Below, in pieces: positions 17,794 through 26,851 of a DNA stretch of 64,000 nt; the stretch's first letter is position 1; each line of letters opens with the position of its first letter. The stretch comes from Croceimicrobium sp965228705 (GTDB lineage: Bacteria; Bacteroidota; Bacteroidia; Flavobacteriales; Schleiferiaceae). Under the pieces are notes generated by a model, which saw only the letters and a list, made by a program, of their open reading frames with translations, was not told the origin of the DNA and did not search any database. The stretch is taken from the NCBI RefSeq assembly GCF_965228705.1, contig NZ_OZ245832.1, positions 3,720,001-3,784,000 of the forward strand, given 5' to 3'. Position numbers and translations under genes: made by a program.

Positions 17794-18977
17794 TCCAGTC
17801 TGGTAATTTCCTCTTGAATAAGCTCGCAAGCCCAGCGAATATCTTCCTCCGAAATATTGAGTGGGGGCGCAATCCTGAAACTATGCGGACAGCTCAAGAA
17901 CCAAAAGCTTAAAAGCCCTTTTTTCTGTAATCCTTGCACAATCTGCATTACTTCCTCCGCACTTTCAAAATCGATGGCGAAGAAAAGTCCGCGTCGACGA
18001 ACTTCTTTGATGCGTGGATTTTGTAAAAGACTTTCAATCAGAGCTCCCTTTTTTTCAATCGAGTCCAAAAGCCTTTCATCTTCAATTACTTTTAAGGTCG
18101 CATCCGCCGCAGCGCAGGCCACCGGATTACCGCCAAAAGTGGTGATGTGACCTAACATTGGTCTTTCGCTAAGGCATTGCATTATTTTCTGATCACTGAT
18201 AAAGGCTCCCAAGGGGAGACCTCCACCCAAAGCTTTGGCCGTGCAAAGGATATCCGGTACGATATCAAATTGCTCAAAGGCAAACCAGGTTCCACAGCGG
18301 CCAATGCCCGTTTGAATCTCATCCAAAATAAGCAAGGCACCTACCTCCGAACAACGCGTGCGCAGGGCTTGCATATAGGCTTTATCGGGAATACGCACCC
18401 CAGCATCACCCTGAATGGTTTCCACTAAAACGGCAGCGGTGCGCTCGGTAATTTGCTGCAGCTCCTCCATCTTATTGAAATTCAAAAAGCGCACATCAGG
18501 GAGCAATGGACGGAAGGCTCTTTTCTTGGTTTCGTTGCCACTTAGGCTTAAAGCACCGTGGGTACTACCATGGTAAGAGCCGCGAAAACCAATAAGCTCG
18601 GTTCTTTCCGTATACCTTTTGGCCAGTTTTAAGGCGCCTTCAATGCTTTCGGCGCCGCTGTTTACAAAGTAGGAACAGTTTAATTTTTCGGGAAGTATTC
18701 CGGCTAAGCGCTCGGCCAAGCGATTGGGTGTGGATTGCACATACTCCCCATAAACCATAATGTGGAGGTGCTTTTCAACCTGCTCATGGATGGCTTGCTT
18801 TATTGCAGGATGACCATGTCCTAGATTACTTACCGAAACCCCGGAAATAAAATCCAAGTACTTTTCGCCATTCGGTCCGTATAGCCAGGAACCTTCAGCT
18901 TTTTCAATTTCGATGGCAATGGGAAAAGGGGTGGTCATTGCCAGATGCTTGCGGAATATTTCTTCCTCTCTGTTCAT
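17790..18977 (-). CDS. Class III aminotransferase (acetylornithine/ornithine-type)
   Basis: PLP-dependent transaminase, 395 residues, close to the family length. Seen are the NSGAESIEGALKLAKRYT segment that binds PLP phosphate, GSYHGSTHGALS, ILDEIQTGIGRCG with the PLP-ring Asp, and the Schiff-base Lys in CTAKALGGGLPLGA (about residue 240). Sequence features fit ArgD/RocD-like enzymes, but no arginine or lysine pathway gene is adjacent, so the amino donor is left open. A TAAATTTG box ends 4 nt before the ATG with a TTG 20 nt further upstream, indicating its own promoter and a leaderless mRNA. Confidence 0.87.
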   Translation of the reverse strand: MNREEEIFRKHLAMTTPFPIAIEIEKAEGSWLYGPNGEKYLDFISGVSVSNLGHGHPAIKQAIHEQVEKHLHIMVYGEYVQSTPNRLAERLAGILPEKLNCSYFVNSGAESIEGALKLAKRYTERTELIGFRGSYHGSTHGALSLSGNETKKRAFRPLLPDVRFLNFNKMEELQQITERTAAVLVETIQGDAGVRIPDKAYMQALRTRCSEVGALLILDEIQTGIGRCGTWFAFEQFDIVPDILCTAKALGGGLPLGAFISDQKIMQCLSERPMLGHITTFGGNPVACAAADATLKVIEDERLLDSIEKKGALIESLLQNPRIKEVRRRGLFFAIDFESAEEVMQIVQGLQKKGLLSFWFLSCPHSFRIAPPLNISEEDIRWACELIQEEITRLD

Positions 18978-18981
18978 AGGG

Positions 18982-19012
18982 CAAATTTAGAATTGCAGCG
19001 CAGTAAGCGCAA
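18982..19012 (-). promoter_or_regulatory. Full Bacteroidota promoter (-33 TTG, -7 TAAATTTG)
   Basis: On the minus strand, TTG (19012-19010), a 20-nt spacer, then TAAATTTG (18989-18982). The box ends 4 nt before the aminotransferase ATG. This is the best promoter match I found in the window. Confidence 0.62.
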
Positions 19013-19030
19013 TGCCGGGTAAAGAATAAA

Positions 19031-19615
19031 TCAATAGAGGTAAAAGAGGAAGCTGGCGTAGATAAAGTATCGCAAAATACGGCTCAGGGCCACTAGTAAA
19101 TAGCGAGCCAGGGGATAATCGAGGCTGCCGGCAATTATGGAAACAGGAGAAAAAGGCAAGGGGGTTAAGGCGGCTAAAAAAATTGCCAGGGCGCCAAAGG
19201 TGCGGAACTCTTCGCTAAGCTTCGTATAACGCTTGTGAACTAATCGGTCTATAGCAGGAATTCGATTGAGAAGCCTGCCAATTCCAAAAGAGATGATTCC
19301 GCCTACATAGCTTAAAAAGGCCAGAACAGTTAAGGATAGCCAGGGCTCTGGAAGTGACTGGCTCCAAATGATGAAGAGGTCCGGGGGTAATATGCCCAGC
19401 AAGCTTTCACTGGAAAAGAATAGCAGGAACACGCTCCACACTGGCATTTTTTCATTTAGCCAGAAACTCAGTTCATTTACATCAATGAGAAAGTAATTCA
19501 CCGCCCAAATAAACCCCATGAAAATCACGAACGTCCAAATCAACTTCGCGATATTTTCACGAATAAATTGCTTACTGCTTTTGGGCTTTTCCTGTGGTTT
19601 TTGTTTTTCGGGCAT
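19031..19615 (-). CDS. VTT/DedA-like (YqaA-type) membrane protein
   Basis: Inner-membrane protein of 194 residues with an N-terminal charged cytoplasmic tail (EKQKPQEKPKSSKQ), a first helix (about 26-46) and several further hydrophobic segments. The family-like segment GALAIFLAALTPLPFSPVSIIAGSLD with its proline-rich re-entrant loop is typical of VTT/SNARE-associated proteins, some of which are thought to move lipids across membranes. No substrate can be read. It has its own TAAATTTG box 7 nt before the start. Confidence 0.75.
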   Translation of the reverse strand: MPEKQKPQEKPKSSKQFIRENIAKLIWTFVIFMGFIWAVNYFLIDVNELSFWLNEKMPVWSVFLLFFSSESLLGILPPDLFIIWSQSLPEPWLSLTVLAFLSYVGGIISFGIGRLLNRIPAIDRLVHKRYTKLSEEFRTFGALAIFLAALTPLPFSPVSIIAGSLDYPLARYLLVALSRILRYFIYASFLFYLY

Positions 19616-19622
19616 AAGTGCA

Positions 19623-19630
19623 CAAATTTA
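19623..19630 (-). promoter_or_regulatory. -7 promoter box of the VTT gene
   Basis: TAAATTTG on the minus strand, exact TAnnTTTG match, 7 nt before ATG 19615. No clear -33 TTG. Confidence 0.5.
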
Positions 19631-19693
19631 GCGCCTGCCAGCGTCCCTATGAAAAAGGCGAAAACTTTACATTAGCGCAAATTCCTTTTTTAA

Positions 19694-21595
19694 ATGGCAA
19701 AATCCCCAAACTCAAGTAAAGCCTTTAGCTGGTTGTTTTGGTTATTGATGTTAATGCTGCCTCTTTTTCGACTGAAGGCTTTGCAAGATGAAACGCTGGT
19801 ATCGCGCTATTTGCTTTTAGGTGTTTTTGCTCTGGGTGTTTTGCTACTGGATCGCAAGATTCTTAAAAGCACCTTTCCCCGATTAATAAGCATTCTTTTA
19901 ATACTCTTTGGGCTTTTGCAATTAATCAGCCTGAGTTGGGCCTACAATCCTTCAGAAAGCTGGGGCGTAGCGGCAAGGGTTTTTGCCTTTAGTCCTTATT
20001 TCTTCATTCTTTATTATCAAATCAAAGAAGCGCAATTTGCCTGGCATGATTTGTTGAAGGGCCTATTAATATTCGCTATGGCAGCGGCCTTACCGGCGGC
20101 ATATTACCTTTTAAAAGCCATGGGGAGCGGTGATTTCTTTGACGACATTTATCAAATAACCGGCACCTTCGGACATAAAAACTTGCTGGCATCAGCCTTA
20201 ATGTTGAGCTTCCCCTTTGTTTTGGCTTCCTGGGCTTTATTAAAAGGAGTTTGGTCGCGAGTAGCGATGCTAATGGCCCTTTTAATGTTGATCGAAATGT
20301 TCGTTCTTCGGACCCGTGGGGTTTGGCTGGCCTTGTTCGGGGCGGCAGTTTTTAGCGCTTTGGTGCTTCAATTTAAAAAACCCGTCGACATCAAAATTCC
20401 GCGCAAATGGCTTTTCATTTTTAGTGGAGGGGCCCTGCTAATTTTACTAGCCTTATTTCTTTCGCCACAAATCAAGGCAGGTTTTACTAATAGCAGCAAT
20501 GTTCAGAAACGTTTGGCTTTTTGGGAGAACAGCATGGAAATGATTAAAGAACATCCGGTTACCGGAGTGGGAGCGGGCAACTGGAAAATCATTTTCCCCA
20601 AGTATGGATTAGCCAAGGTGGATCATTCTACCATGCAGGGGATTACTCATATTCAAAGACCCCATAATGACTTTCTTTGGCTATGGGCCGAAACCGGACC
20701 TTTGGGCTTGATCCTTTATTTAGGCCTCTTTGTATTGACTCTTTTTCAATTGCTGCGAAACTTAGGTGCAGGCTTAAATAAGGAGCAGCAAATAGTAAAT
20801 CTCGCCGCTCTATTTGGCTTGGTGTCCCTGGCGGTATTTTCATTTAGTGACTTCCCTCTCGAAAGAGCCAGTCATAGTTTTTTCTTGATGTTGATTTTGG
20901 CAATTGCTTGGGCCAGTGCTCCTAAAGCTAAGGAGCAAGGATATTTGGCCTATGCTTTAGTTCCTATGCTAGCTTTAAGCATATTCGTGAATTATCAGCG
21001 CTATCAGGGAGAGTCGAAAATAGATTTGGTCATGAAGGCTAATGCCGATCAAAATCCTAAAAGCTTGATAAAGGCTACCGAGGCGGCATTTGATGCGCAA
21101 TGGTATACCCTGGATAATTATGCGAATCCCTTGCCCTATTATAGCGGTAAGGCTTATATGTTTACGGATCGCTTGCCACAGGCCAAGGTAGACTTGGATA
21201 TGGCCCGAAACTTTGCACCTTATAATATCTTAGTATTGGAGGCTTTTACACAGTATTATGCGCGTCAAGGTGAGGATAATAGGGCTTTGGCTCTGGCCGA
21301 TAGTGTTTTGGAAATATCGCCGCATTTTGAAATGTTGCTTTTAATGAAGGCCGAAATTCACTTGAAGCGTAAGGAGTATCCAGATGCATTGGGTACCTTA
21401 AATATGTATCCACCTACCAGTAATAATGAACGTTATATGCAGGATTTAGCCCAGGCTCTTCGCGGGAGCCTTGAGACTTATCCTCAACACGGTCGCTATG
21501 CTCCCATGATGGAACATTTAAAGCAAAGTGGGCAATTGGTAAATCCGGTAGATTATGTGCGGGCCTATCGGCAGAAGCGTGGTCTCCTGAATTAA
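19694..21595 (+). CDS. O-antigen ligase-like membrane protein with C-terminal TPR region
   Basis: Predicted polysaccharide polymerase/ligase (Wzy/WaaL superfamily). The 633 residues contain about 10-12 membrane helices (to about residue 430). The family-typical TGTFGHKNLLAS segment is followed by GVGAGNWKIIFPKYG and the periplasmic-loop motif RPHNDFLWLWAETGPLG, whose Arg and His match ligase active-site residues. The C-terminal 200 residues form TPR-like helices (for example YARQGEDNRALALADSVLEI). Such ligase-TPR fusions occur in Bacteroidota. It opens the surface-glycan region and converges on the GT2 gene with a 4-nt overlap. Confidence 0.85.
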   Translation: MAKSPNSSKAFSWLFWLLMLMLPLFRLKALQDETLVSRYLLLGVFALGVLLLDRKILKSTFPRLISILLILFGLLQLISLSWAYNPSESWGVAARVFAFSPYFFILYYQIKEAQFAWHDLLKGLLIFAMAAALPAAYYLLKAMGSGDFFDDIYQITGTFGHKNLLASALMLSFPFVLASWALLKGVWSRVAMLMALLMLIEMFVLRTRGVWLALFGAAVFSALVLQFKKPVDIKIPRKWLFIFSGGALLILLALFLSPQIKAGFTNSSNVQKRLAFWENSMEMIKEHPVTGVGAGNWKIIFPKYGLAKVDHSTMQGITHIQRPHNDFLWLWAETGPLGLILYLGLFVLTLFQLLRNLGAGLNKEQQIVNLAALFGLVSLAVFSFSDFPLERASHSFFLMLILAIAWASAPKAKEQGYLAYALVPMLALSIFVNYQRYQGESKIDLVMKANADQNPKSLIKATEAAFDAQWYTLDNYANPLPYYSGKAYMFTDRLPQAKVDLDMARNFAPYNILVLEAFTQYYARQGEDNRALALADSVLEISPHFEMLLLMKAEIHLKRKEYPDALGTLNMYPPTSNNERYMQDLAQALRGSLETYPQHGRYAPMMEHLKQSGQLVNPVDYVRAYRQKRGLLN

Positions 21596-22461
21596 ATGCT
21601 CAGGCCAATAGCATTTAATATTCTCAGGCCTAAGATTTTTAAGCTTTTAGCATCTGCAACTGAGTAGAATTGCTGAGCCTTATCATGCTTACCTCGTTTT
21701 TGGTAGAAACGTGCCGCCTCGTAATACTTTCTTTGCGTAGCACGCTCATAATACTGTTTTGTGATAAGATCCTCGCGGTAAAAATGCTCGTACACATTAG
21801 TAACCTTATGCAAGTGTTCGTCAATATTACTGCTCATGCCACCTTCTTCGCGGTAATAAGTAAGGGCTTCAGGCCAATAATGCAATTGCTCTCCAGCGAT
21901 AAGCAATTCGAGCCAGAGGTATAAATCTTCGGCGCCGTGGTAATCTAAATTGGTTTGGAAAGGGTGCTCTTGCGCTAGGTCGGTGCGGATAATACTAGCC
22001 GATGGCACCAATGGGCAACCCAAAAGAATTAAGTCCTTTAGCGACTGGATTGGGAAGGTGGGGCGCCGACTTTGCTTACGGCCAAAATTCTCCACGCTAT
22101 GGTAGAGCACCGCAGTTTCTGGGGCTGATTTTAAAAATTCATAGCAGGCACTTAGCTTTTCCGGATGCCAAAGGTCATCAGCATCTAAGAGTGCACAAAA
22201 CTTACCTCGGGCTTGAGCAATAGCTGCATTGCGAGCCGCACCCAAACCCAGGTTTTCTTGTTCAATAATTTGATAGGCCAAGAGCCCTTTGTCTTCAAAC
22301 CATTGCTTAAGCATTTCTCCACTGCCATCGTTGCTGCCATCATTGGTTATAATGATTTCGTAGTCGCTGAAACTCTGCGACCAAACAGATTCAAGGCAGT
22401 CTTCGAGTGTTTCGATGGCATTGTAAACCGGAATGATAACCGAGTAAAAGGGCTGACTCAT
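21592..22461 (-). CDS. Glycosyltransferase family 2
   Basis: Inverting GT-A enzyme transferring a sugar from a nucleotide donor to a growing surface glycan. The 289 residues show FYSVIIPVYNAIETL at the N-terminus, ITNDGSNDGSGE, GLGAARNAAIAQARG and the metal-binding DxD-like LLDADDLWHPEK. I start at ATG 22461, which overlaps the stop of the upstream glycosyltransferase as ATGA; a TTG at 22470 is the alternative. It is the last gene of a three-gene set with another GT2 and a sulfotransferase. Sugar specificity cannot be told. Confidence 0.9.
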   Translation of the reverse strand: MSQPFYSVIIPVYNAIETLEDCLESVWSQSFSDYEIIITNDGSNDGSGEMLKQWFEDKGLLAYQIIEQENLGLGAARNAAIAQARGKFCALLDADDLWHPEKLSACYEFLKSAPETAVLYHSVENFGRKQSRRPTFPIQSLKDLILLGCPLVPSASIIRTDLAQEHPFQTNLDYHGAEDLYLWLELLIAGEQLHYWPEALTYYREEGGMSSNIDEHLHKVTNVYEHFYREDLITKQYYERATQRKYYEAARFYQKRGKHDKAQQFYSVADAKSLKILGLRILNAIGLSI

Positions 22462-23486
22462 GAATTCCAATATTTACCTGGAAAAATTTGGCTGCGTAAT
22501 TTTTTCAGAGGCTTTAATAATCCTATCCATTTTAAAAAGTCACGTAGGTAGGATATTACATAGGTAATAAAGATTCGCCAAACCAAATTGTTCTTATACT
22601 CTCCGAAAATGCGAAAATGCACTTTGTTTAGCGCCCGGTTTTCAGAGTTTAAACTGTGGTAAGGAAGATTGCCAATCCACCAATTGGCAAATTCATCCAT
22701 GGCGGCATCGGCTTCCTTATTCGCATCTGGAATCCCCTCTCTTAAAAGTTGATTGATCGCTATAAGTTCTTTATAAACTGAGGCCTGCTTACGCGAGCGA
22801 CTCCTTTGGGTTTGTGTATGGACTCTAAAGTAGTTGAGGATTTCGGCTTTAAAGGCCAGGTCGTAATGCAGGAGGATTTTAGCATATAAGTACCAATCAC
22901 CATTTAAGCGCATTTGAGGGTCACCACCACCTGCTTCTAAATAAGCAGATTTGCGAAAAAGGGCGCCGCTGGCATTGGGAATGGGATTGTGGAAAAACAA
23001 CCAATTCCGACAGGCTTCTTTGCCATTAATAATAAAATCCTCTTGCCAGGCCTTTGACTTATAAAGGAAGCGAAGGTTTTCTTCGTAGCTGTTTAATTCA
23101 TGTCCCGCCTCATCAATCAACATTGATTGGGCATAAGCAATACCAACCTGCGGGTTTTCATCCAATAATGGTACTAAGGCTGCCAAGAGATCAGGATGGG
23201 CTAAATCATCACTTTCGGCCACCCAAATGTATTCGCCCTGAGCCAGAGCTACCCCCTTGTTCCATTGCTTAAAAGGACTGCCACTGTTTTGATCATTGAG
23301 GATAAGCTGCCATTCCGGATTCGCATCGGCATAAGCCTGGAGTATCCCGGCACTACCATCTTTACTGGCATCATCCAATAATATCACCTCATAGTCTTGA
23401 AAGCTTTGGTTTTTAATGCTTTCCAGGCGCTGCGCCAAATAGGCCTCATGCTGATAATTGGGAACAATGATCGTGAGCTTGGGCAT
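22458..23486 (-). CDS. Glycosyltransferase family 2
   Basis: A second GT-A glycosyltransferase, 342 residues. LTIIVPNYQHEAYL begins the fold, DDASKDGSAGILQAYA and VAESDDLAHPDLL supply the nucleotide and metal site, and GALFRKSAYLEAGGGDPQMRLNGDWYLY marks the acceptor-side region. The C-terminal third is variable and basic, perhaps membrane-associated (VWRIFITYVISYLRDFLKWIGLL). It overlaps the neighbouring gene on each side by 1-4 nt, so the three genes are surely co-transcribed. Role in assembling the surface glycan is inferred from the locus. Confidence 0.9.
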   Translation of the reverse strand: MPKLTIIVPNYQHEAYLAQRLESIKNQSFQDYEVILLDDASKDGSAGILQAYADANPEWQLILNDQNSGSPFKQWNKGVALAQGEYIWVAESDDLAHPDLLAALVPLLDENPQVGIAYAQSMLIDEAGHELNSYEENLRFLYKSKAWQEDFIINGKEACRNWLFFHNPIPNASGALFRKSAYLEAGGGDPQMRLNGDWYLYAKILLHYDLAFKAEILNYFRVHTQTQRSRSRKQASVYKELIAINQLLREGIPDANKEADAAMDEFANWWIGNLPYHSLNSENRALNKVHFRIFGEYKNNLVWRIFITYVISYLRDFLKWIGLLKPLKKLRSQIFPGKYWNS

Positions 23487-24133
23487 TAACGCAGGTATTT
23501 CTTAAAGTTGGCCTTGAGAGCTAAGCCGGTAAACTTTTCGAGGGCTTCGATACTGGCGGAATCCTGAGCACGAAGTTTTTCATATTCCAGTTCCAGATAA
23601 TGATCGCCAAGCTTTTGGGCAAAACTGCGACCTTGTTTCACATAATCCTGGCAAAGCTGATGGCAATAAGTCGGGTCTTTAAGTTCGGGGGCAAATACTT
23701 CGCCGTTGAGCTCATTTCGCTTTTGCAAGGATGCTACCACATCCTCTTCATTGCGGAGCAAGTGAATCACCTTAGCACCGGGAAAATTAGCCAGCCACAT
23801 ATCTAAGGTGAAGGTGTTCCGGGGATCTTTCCAACCCCATTTTTCATTGCGTAGGGCTTGACGTAATTGGGCCAATCTACCATTTAACCGGAAGTGTTCT
23901 CTAAAAAGTTCCTGGGCAGGAATCTCATGCCAGTGCAGCTTTTCAGGGACTTTGGGCTTATGCCAATCGGCGCCGCTTTTCCATAAAACTTGTTGATTGA
24001 TACTAAGGAAGTGCATGGCCTCATAATTATGATCCTTCACCACACCCATAAAGATGCCGGATTTCTCCAGTACTTTTGTGAGTATGGAGGTGCCGCTACG
24101 GTGCATACCAATAATGATGAATGGAGGACGCAT
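23486..24133 (-). CDS. PAPS-dependent sulfotransferase (family 1/3 type)
   Basis: Transfers sulfate from PAPS to a carbohydrate or lipid acceptor. The 215 residues start with the 5'-phosphosulfate loop FIIIGMHRSGTSILTKVLEKSG, followed by GWKDPRNTFTLDMWLANFPGAKVIHLLRNEEDVVASL, which includes the 3'-phosphate-binding region (R..S-type). I start at ATG 24133; a TTG lies at 24142. The gene heads the minus-strand GT2 set and its start is only 8 bp from the divergent second sulfotransferase. A sulfated surface glycan is the natural inference. Confidence 0.87.
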   Translation of the reverse strand: MRPPFIIIGMHRSGTSILTKVLEKSGIFMGVVKDHNYEAMHFLSINQQVLWKSGADWHKPKVPEKLHWHEIPAQELFREHFRLNGRLAQLRQALRNEKWGWKDPRNTFTLDMWLANFPGAKVIHLLRNEEDVVASLQKRNELNGEVFAPELKDPTYCHQLCQDYVKQGRSFAQKLGDHYLELEYEKLRAQDSASIEALEKFTGLALKANFKKYLR

Positions 24134-24141
24134 TGCATTCA

Positions 24142-24858
24142 ATGAGTGATCAAAGAAAGATAATTTTTCTGCACTTGCCTAAAACAGGAGGCAGCACTCT
24201 GGTGAATATTTTACATCAGCACTACGGTTTGGAGCAATCTGCCCTCATTGCTGGTGATGATAAAGTGGCTTTGGCCGATGCGATTCAAGCGGGGATACCC
24301 TTTATTCACGGGCATTTCAGCGCCAAGCTTTTGAAGGCAGCGCCAAACTATTATAAGGCCACCATGTTAAGGGAGGCCAGCGATCGGGTAATTTCACGCT
24401 ATGTGCATTTAGCCCATTCTAAAGAAGAGCGCCTGCAAAAGGAGTTTGCATCCTATTCGAGTTTCGAAGATTTTCTGCAAAGTACCTATGCCGATAATTG
24501 GCAAGTACGCATGCTTTCTGGTCAATGGCATGAGGGACATGTAAATGAGGAAAGCTACCTAAAGGCGGTAGATCAACTCTATGATTTTGATTGGGTGGCT
24601 ACGGCCGATCAAATGGCGAAAGCCGCTCTGGACTTAAGCCTGAAGCTGGGTTTTGAGAGCTATTATCATCCCCATTTAAATACCCGCGCTTCCCAAGAAT
24701 TGTGGCAGGAACTCAATGCAAAATACCGCGATTCAATTGCCGATTTAAATCGCTTTGATGCCCAATTAGTGGTAGAGGCAAGAGCGATTTTTAATCGGAA
24801 TAAAAAGCTTCCTTTTGGTAAGGGTATAAAACTGAAGTTGAAGGGCCTATTCTCCTAA
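24142..24858 (+). CDS. Sulfotransferase, heparan 2-O-sulfotransferase-like (family 2)
   Basis: A second sulfotransferase, 238 residues, of another subfamily. The PAPS loop reads IIFLHLPKTGGSTLVNIL, and FIHGHFSAKLL and MLREASDRVISRYVH follow in the order usual for the Sulfotransfer_2 family that modifies uronic acid or hexosamine in glycans. The start at ATG 24142 leaves an 8-bp gap to the divergent sulfotransferase; ATG 24121 would overlap it. It is the only plus-strand gene between two minus-strand groups and converges on wzt with a 4-nt overlap. The acceptor is unknown. Confidence 0.82.
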   Translation: MSDQRKIIFLHLPKTGGSTLVNILHQHYGLEQSALIAGDDKVALADAIQAGIPFIHGHFSAKLLKAAPNYYKATMLREASDRVISRYVHLAHSKEERLQKEFASYSSFEDFLQSTYADNWQVRMLSGQWHEGHVNEESYLKAVDQLYDFDWVATADQMAKAALDLSLKLGFESYYHPHLNTRASQELWQELNAKYRDSIADLNRFDAQLVVEARAIFNRNKKLPFGKGIKLKLKGLFS

Positions 24859-25985
24859 GACTGCCAAGAGCTTTTGATCTCTACCCCAGGATTTTGCCTT
24901 TGCACCGCCACTTCATTTTGCTGCCATTCTTCGCTAAGCACTTCAAAATAACAGGCTCTACCCAGGAAATCGGCGCGAATGCCATCCAAATAAATATGGG
25001 CATTAAAGAAAAAGCGTCCCGCCATTAAGGGCAGCTCAGGAATGCTTAATTGTGCCTTTTGCAGATCTCCTTTTAATTGATGTTGGAAGCTGCTGAGGTA
25101 ATTACCACGACTGTTGAATAGATGTAGCTCTAAGCGAATTTCTTTGGCTTGCGCGGAACTCTCCCATGCCAAGTTAAGTAGGAGGCTTTCCCCACTTTTA
25201 AGAAGCTTGGATCCGTCTTTGGCTTTTACTTCAATCCGCTGGAAGCGAGCCCGGCCATCACCCTCGCGATCGGTACGTTCCGCCGGATTACTATCGGCGT
25301 TTAGCTGTTCCAGTCCGCCTAAGTATTGCTCAATCATTTCATTAGGCGCTCCGGTGGCTTGTAGTATACCTTGATTGATCCAGGCTACTCGATCGCAGAG
25401 GCTGTTAATAGCCCCCATATTATGACTTACGAAAACTATGCTGCGGGCCTGGGCCTTGGAAATGTCTTCCATGCGAGCGAGGCATTTCTTTTGGAAGTCG
25501 GCATCGCCCACCGCTAATACTTCATCGATGAGTAATATATCCGAGTCCAGATGTGCAGCCACCGAAAAGGCCAGCCGCACAAACATGCCGCTGCTGTAGC
25601 GCTTTACCGGCATATCCAAAAAACGACTTACTCCCGCAAATTCTACAATTTCATCAAAGCGCGCTTTAATGGAAGCTCTGCTCATACCCAGTATACTACC
25701 ATTGAGGTGAATATTTTCTCTACCACTTAATTCGGGATGAAAGCCGGTGCCTACTTCAAGCAGGGAGGCCATTTTGCCATGCACCTTAATCTGTCCTTTC
25801 GTTGGTGCGGTAATGCGGCTAAGGATTTTTAGTAAGGTAGATTTACCCGCGCCATTGGCACCAATTAAGCCTAAAACTTCACCTTGCTCTAAGTCGAGAT
25901 TGATATTGTCCAGAGCCAAAAAATGCTCCTTGCCCGCAATACGATATTGCTTGGAAATGCCTTGTATTTCGAGGGCCTTTTTCAC
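24855..25985 (-). CDS. Polysaccharide ABC exporter ATPase (Wzt-like) with carbohydrate-binding C-terminal domain
   Basis: ATPase that powers export of a finished polysaccharide across the inner membrane. The 376 residues include Walker A GANGAGKST, Q-loop, signature YSSGMFVRLAFSVA and Walker B ILLIDEVLAVGDADFQ. The region from about 245 to the end is a beta-rich domain like the Wzt C-terminal module that recognises the capped end of O-antigen. Start is GTG 25985, overlapping the permease stop as GTGA. The presence of the recognition domain suggests the glycan is finished by a terminal modification before export; the neighbouring sulfotransferases are candidates (inference). Confidence 0.92.
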   Translation of the reverse strand: MKKALEIQGISKQYRIAGKEHFLALDNINLDLEQGEVLGLIGANGAGKSTLLKILSRITAPTKGQIKVHGKMASLLEVGTGFHPELSGRENIHLNGSILGMSRASIKARFDEIVEFAGVSRFLDMPVKRYSSGMFVRLAFSVAAHLDSDILLIDEVLAVGDADFQKKCLARMEDISKAQARSIVFVSHNMGAINSLCDRVAWINQGILQATGAPNEMIEQYLGGLEQLNADSNPAERTDREGDGRARFQRIEVKAKDGSKLLKSGESLLLNLAWESSAQAKEIRLELHLFNSRGNYLSSFQHQLKGDLQKAQLSIPELPLMAGRFFFNAHIYLDGIRADFLGRACYFEVLSEEWQQNEVAVQRQNPGVEIKSSWQS

Positions 25986-26779
25986 AGGAGATCGGCCATT
26001 TTACGTTCTACTTTTTGGAAGTATATCCAGCCACTCAGGAAGAGTGCTAATGAGAATACAATGCTTAAGCTAATACCACTATTATTGGCCTGAAAGCCCA
26101 ATTCGAATATTCCGGCTCGCCATATTTCCAGGATGCCCATCATGGGGTTTAGGTAGAGCAAGATTTGATATTTCTCATCCAGGGCGGTATACCATAATTC
26201 CGGACTATAAGCAATGGGGCTCAGAAAAAACAGCATTTGAGCAAAGAAGGGAATAATCTGTTGGAGGTCGCGGAATCGTAAGCTCAGCGCGGCAAACCAT
26301 AGGGCCAGGCCCTGTGAAGCGAAAAAGCTAATGAAGAGAGCCGCTACAAAACTGCCCAGACTTAAAAGCGTGAAATGCGCATCGGCGAAAGCCACAAAAA
26401 CAAACAGAATAAGTACGAAAATGAGATCTACGGAGGCCACTAAACTTTTGGAAAGCACTAAAAGTATACGTGGAAAATAGATTTTCTGCAGCATGGTCCG
26501 GGCCTGAATGAGGGAGGCTGCACCTTGACTCAAATTGTAATTGAAAAAGCCCCAAAAGATTAAACCACTAAGCGTGTAGCTTAAAAAAGGGATGCCTTGC
26601 GTGTTGGCCTGTAATGCGCGCTGAAACACTAAATAGAGTACTGCCAAAGAAAGTACAGGCTGTAGTACTGCCCAAAGGGCGCCCAGCATGGTTTGGGCAT
26701 AGCGTACCTTAAAATCGCGACGTGCCAGGCTGACGCCCAAACTGCGGTATTGCATCAGCTCTTTCCATTGGCTGGCCAA
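25982..26779 (-). CDS. Polysaccharide ABC exporter permease (Wzm-like)
   Basis: Inner-membrane half of the exporter, 265 residues with about six membrane helices. ABC-2 family markers are ARRDFKVRYAQTMLGALWAVLQP near the N-terminus and QIIPFFAQMLFFLSPIAYSPEL near the C-terminus. The frame has no ATG upstream of residue 9, so translation begins at TTG 26779 or at ATG 26755; the family usually has residues before WKELMQYRSL, favouring TTG. A TATATTTG box lies 49 nt upstream. Wzm and Wzt overlap by 4 nt. Confidence 0.9.
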   Translation of the reverse strand: MASQWKELMQYRSLGVSLARRDFKVRYAQTMLGALWAVLQPVLSLAVLYLVFQRALQANTQGIPFLSYTLSGLIFWGFFNYNLSQGAASLIQARTMLQKIYFPRILLVLSKSLVASVDLIFVLILFVFVAFADAHFTLLSLGSFVAALFISFFASQGLALWFAALSLRFRDLQQIIPFFAQMLFFLSPIAYSPELWYTALDEKYQILLYLNPMMGILEIWRAGIFELGFQANNSGISLSIVFSLALFLSGWIYFQKVERKMADLL

Positions 26780-26828
26780 ACTTTGGCGGCCCGACTTTAT
26801 TAGTATGTAGCTATTCTTTGCGATGTCA

Positions 26829-26836
26829 CAAATATA
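26829..26836 (-). promoter_or_regulatory. -7 promoter box of the glycan exporter genes
   Basis: TATATTTG on the minus strand, exact TAnnTTTG, between the T9SS cargo gene and wzm. No clear -33 TTG at the usual distance. Confidence 0.48.
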
Positions 26837-26851
26837 GCGGCCTTGAAGCTT

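Noticed and set aside
24121..24141. Earlier ATG for the plus-strand sulfotransferase
   Set aside because: It would overlap the divergent sulfotransferase start and adds seven residues before a normal N-terminus; possible but less likely.
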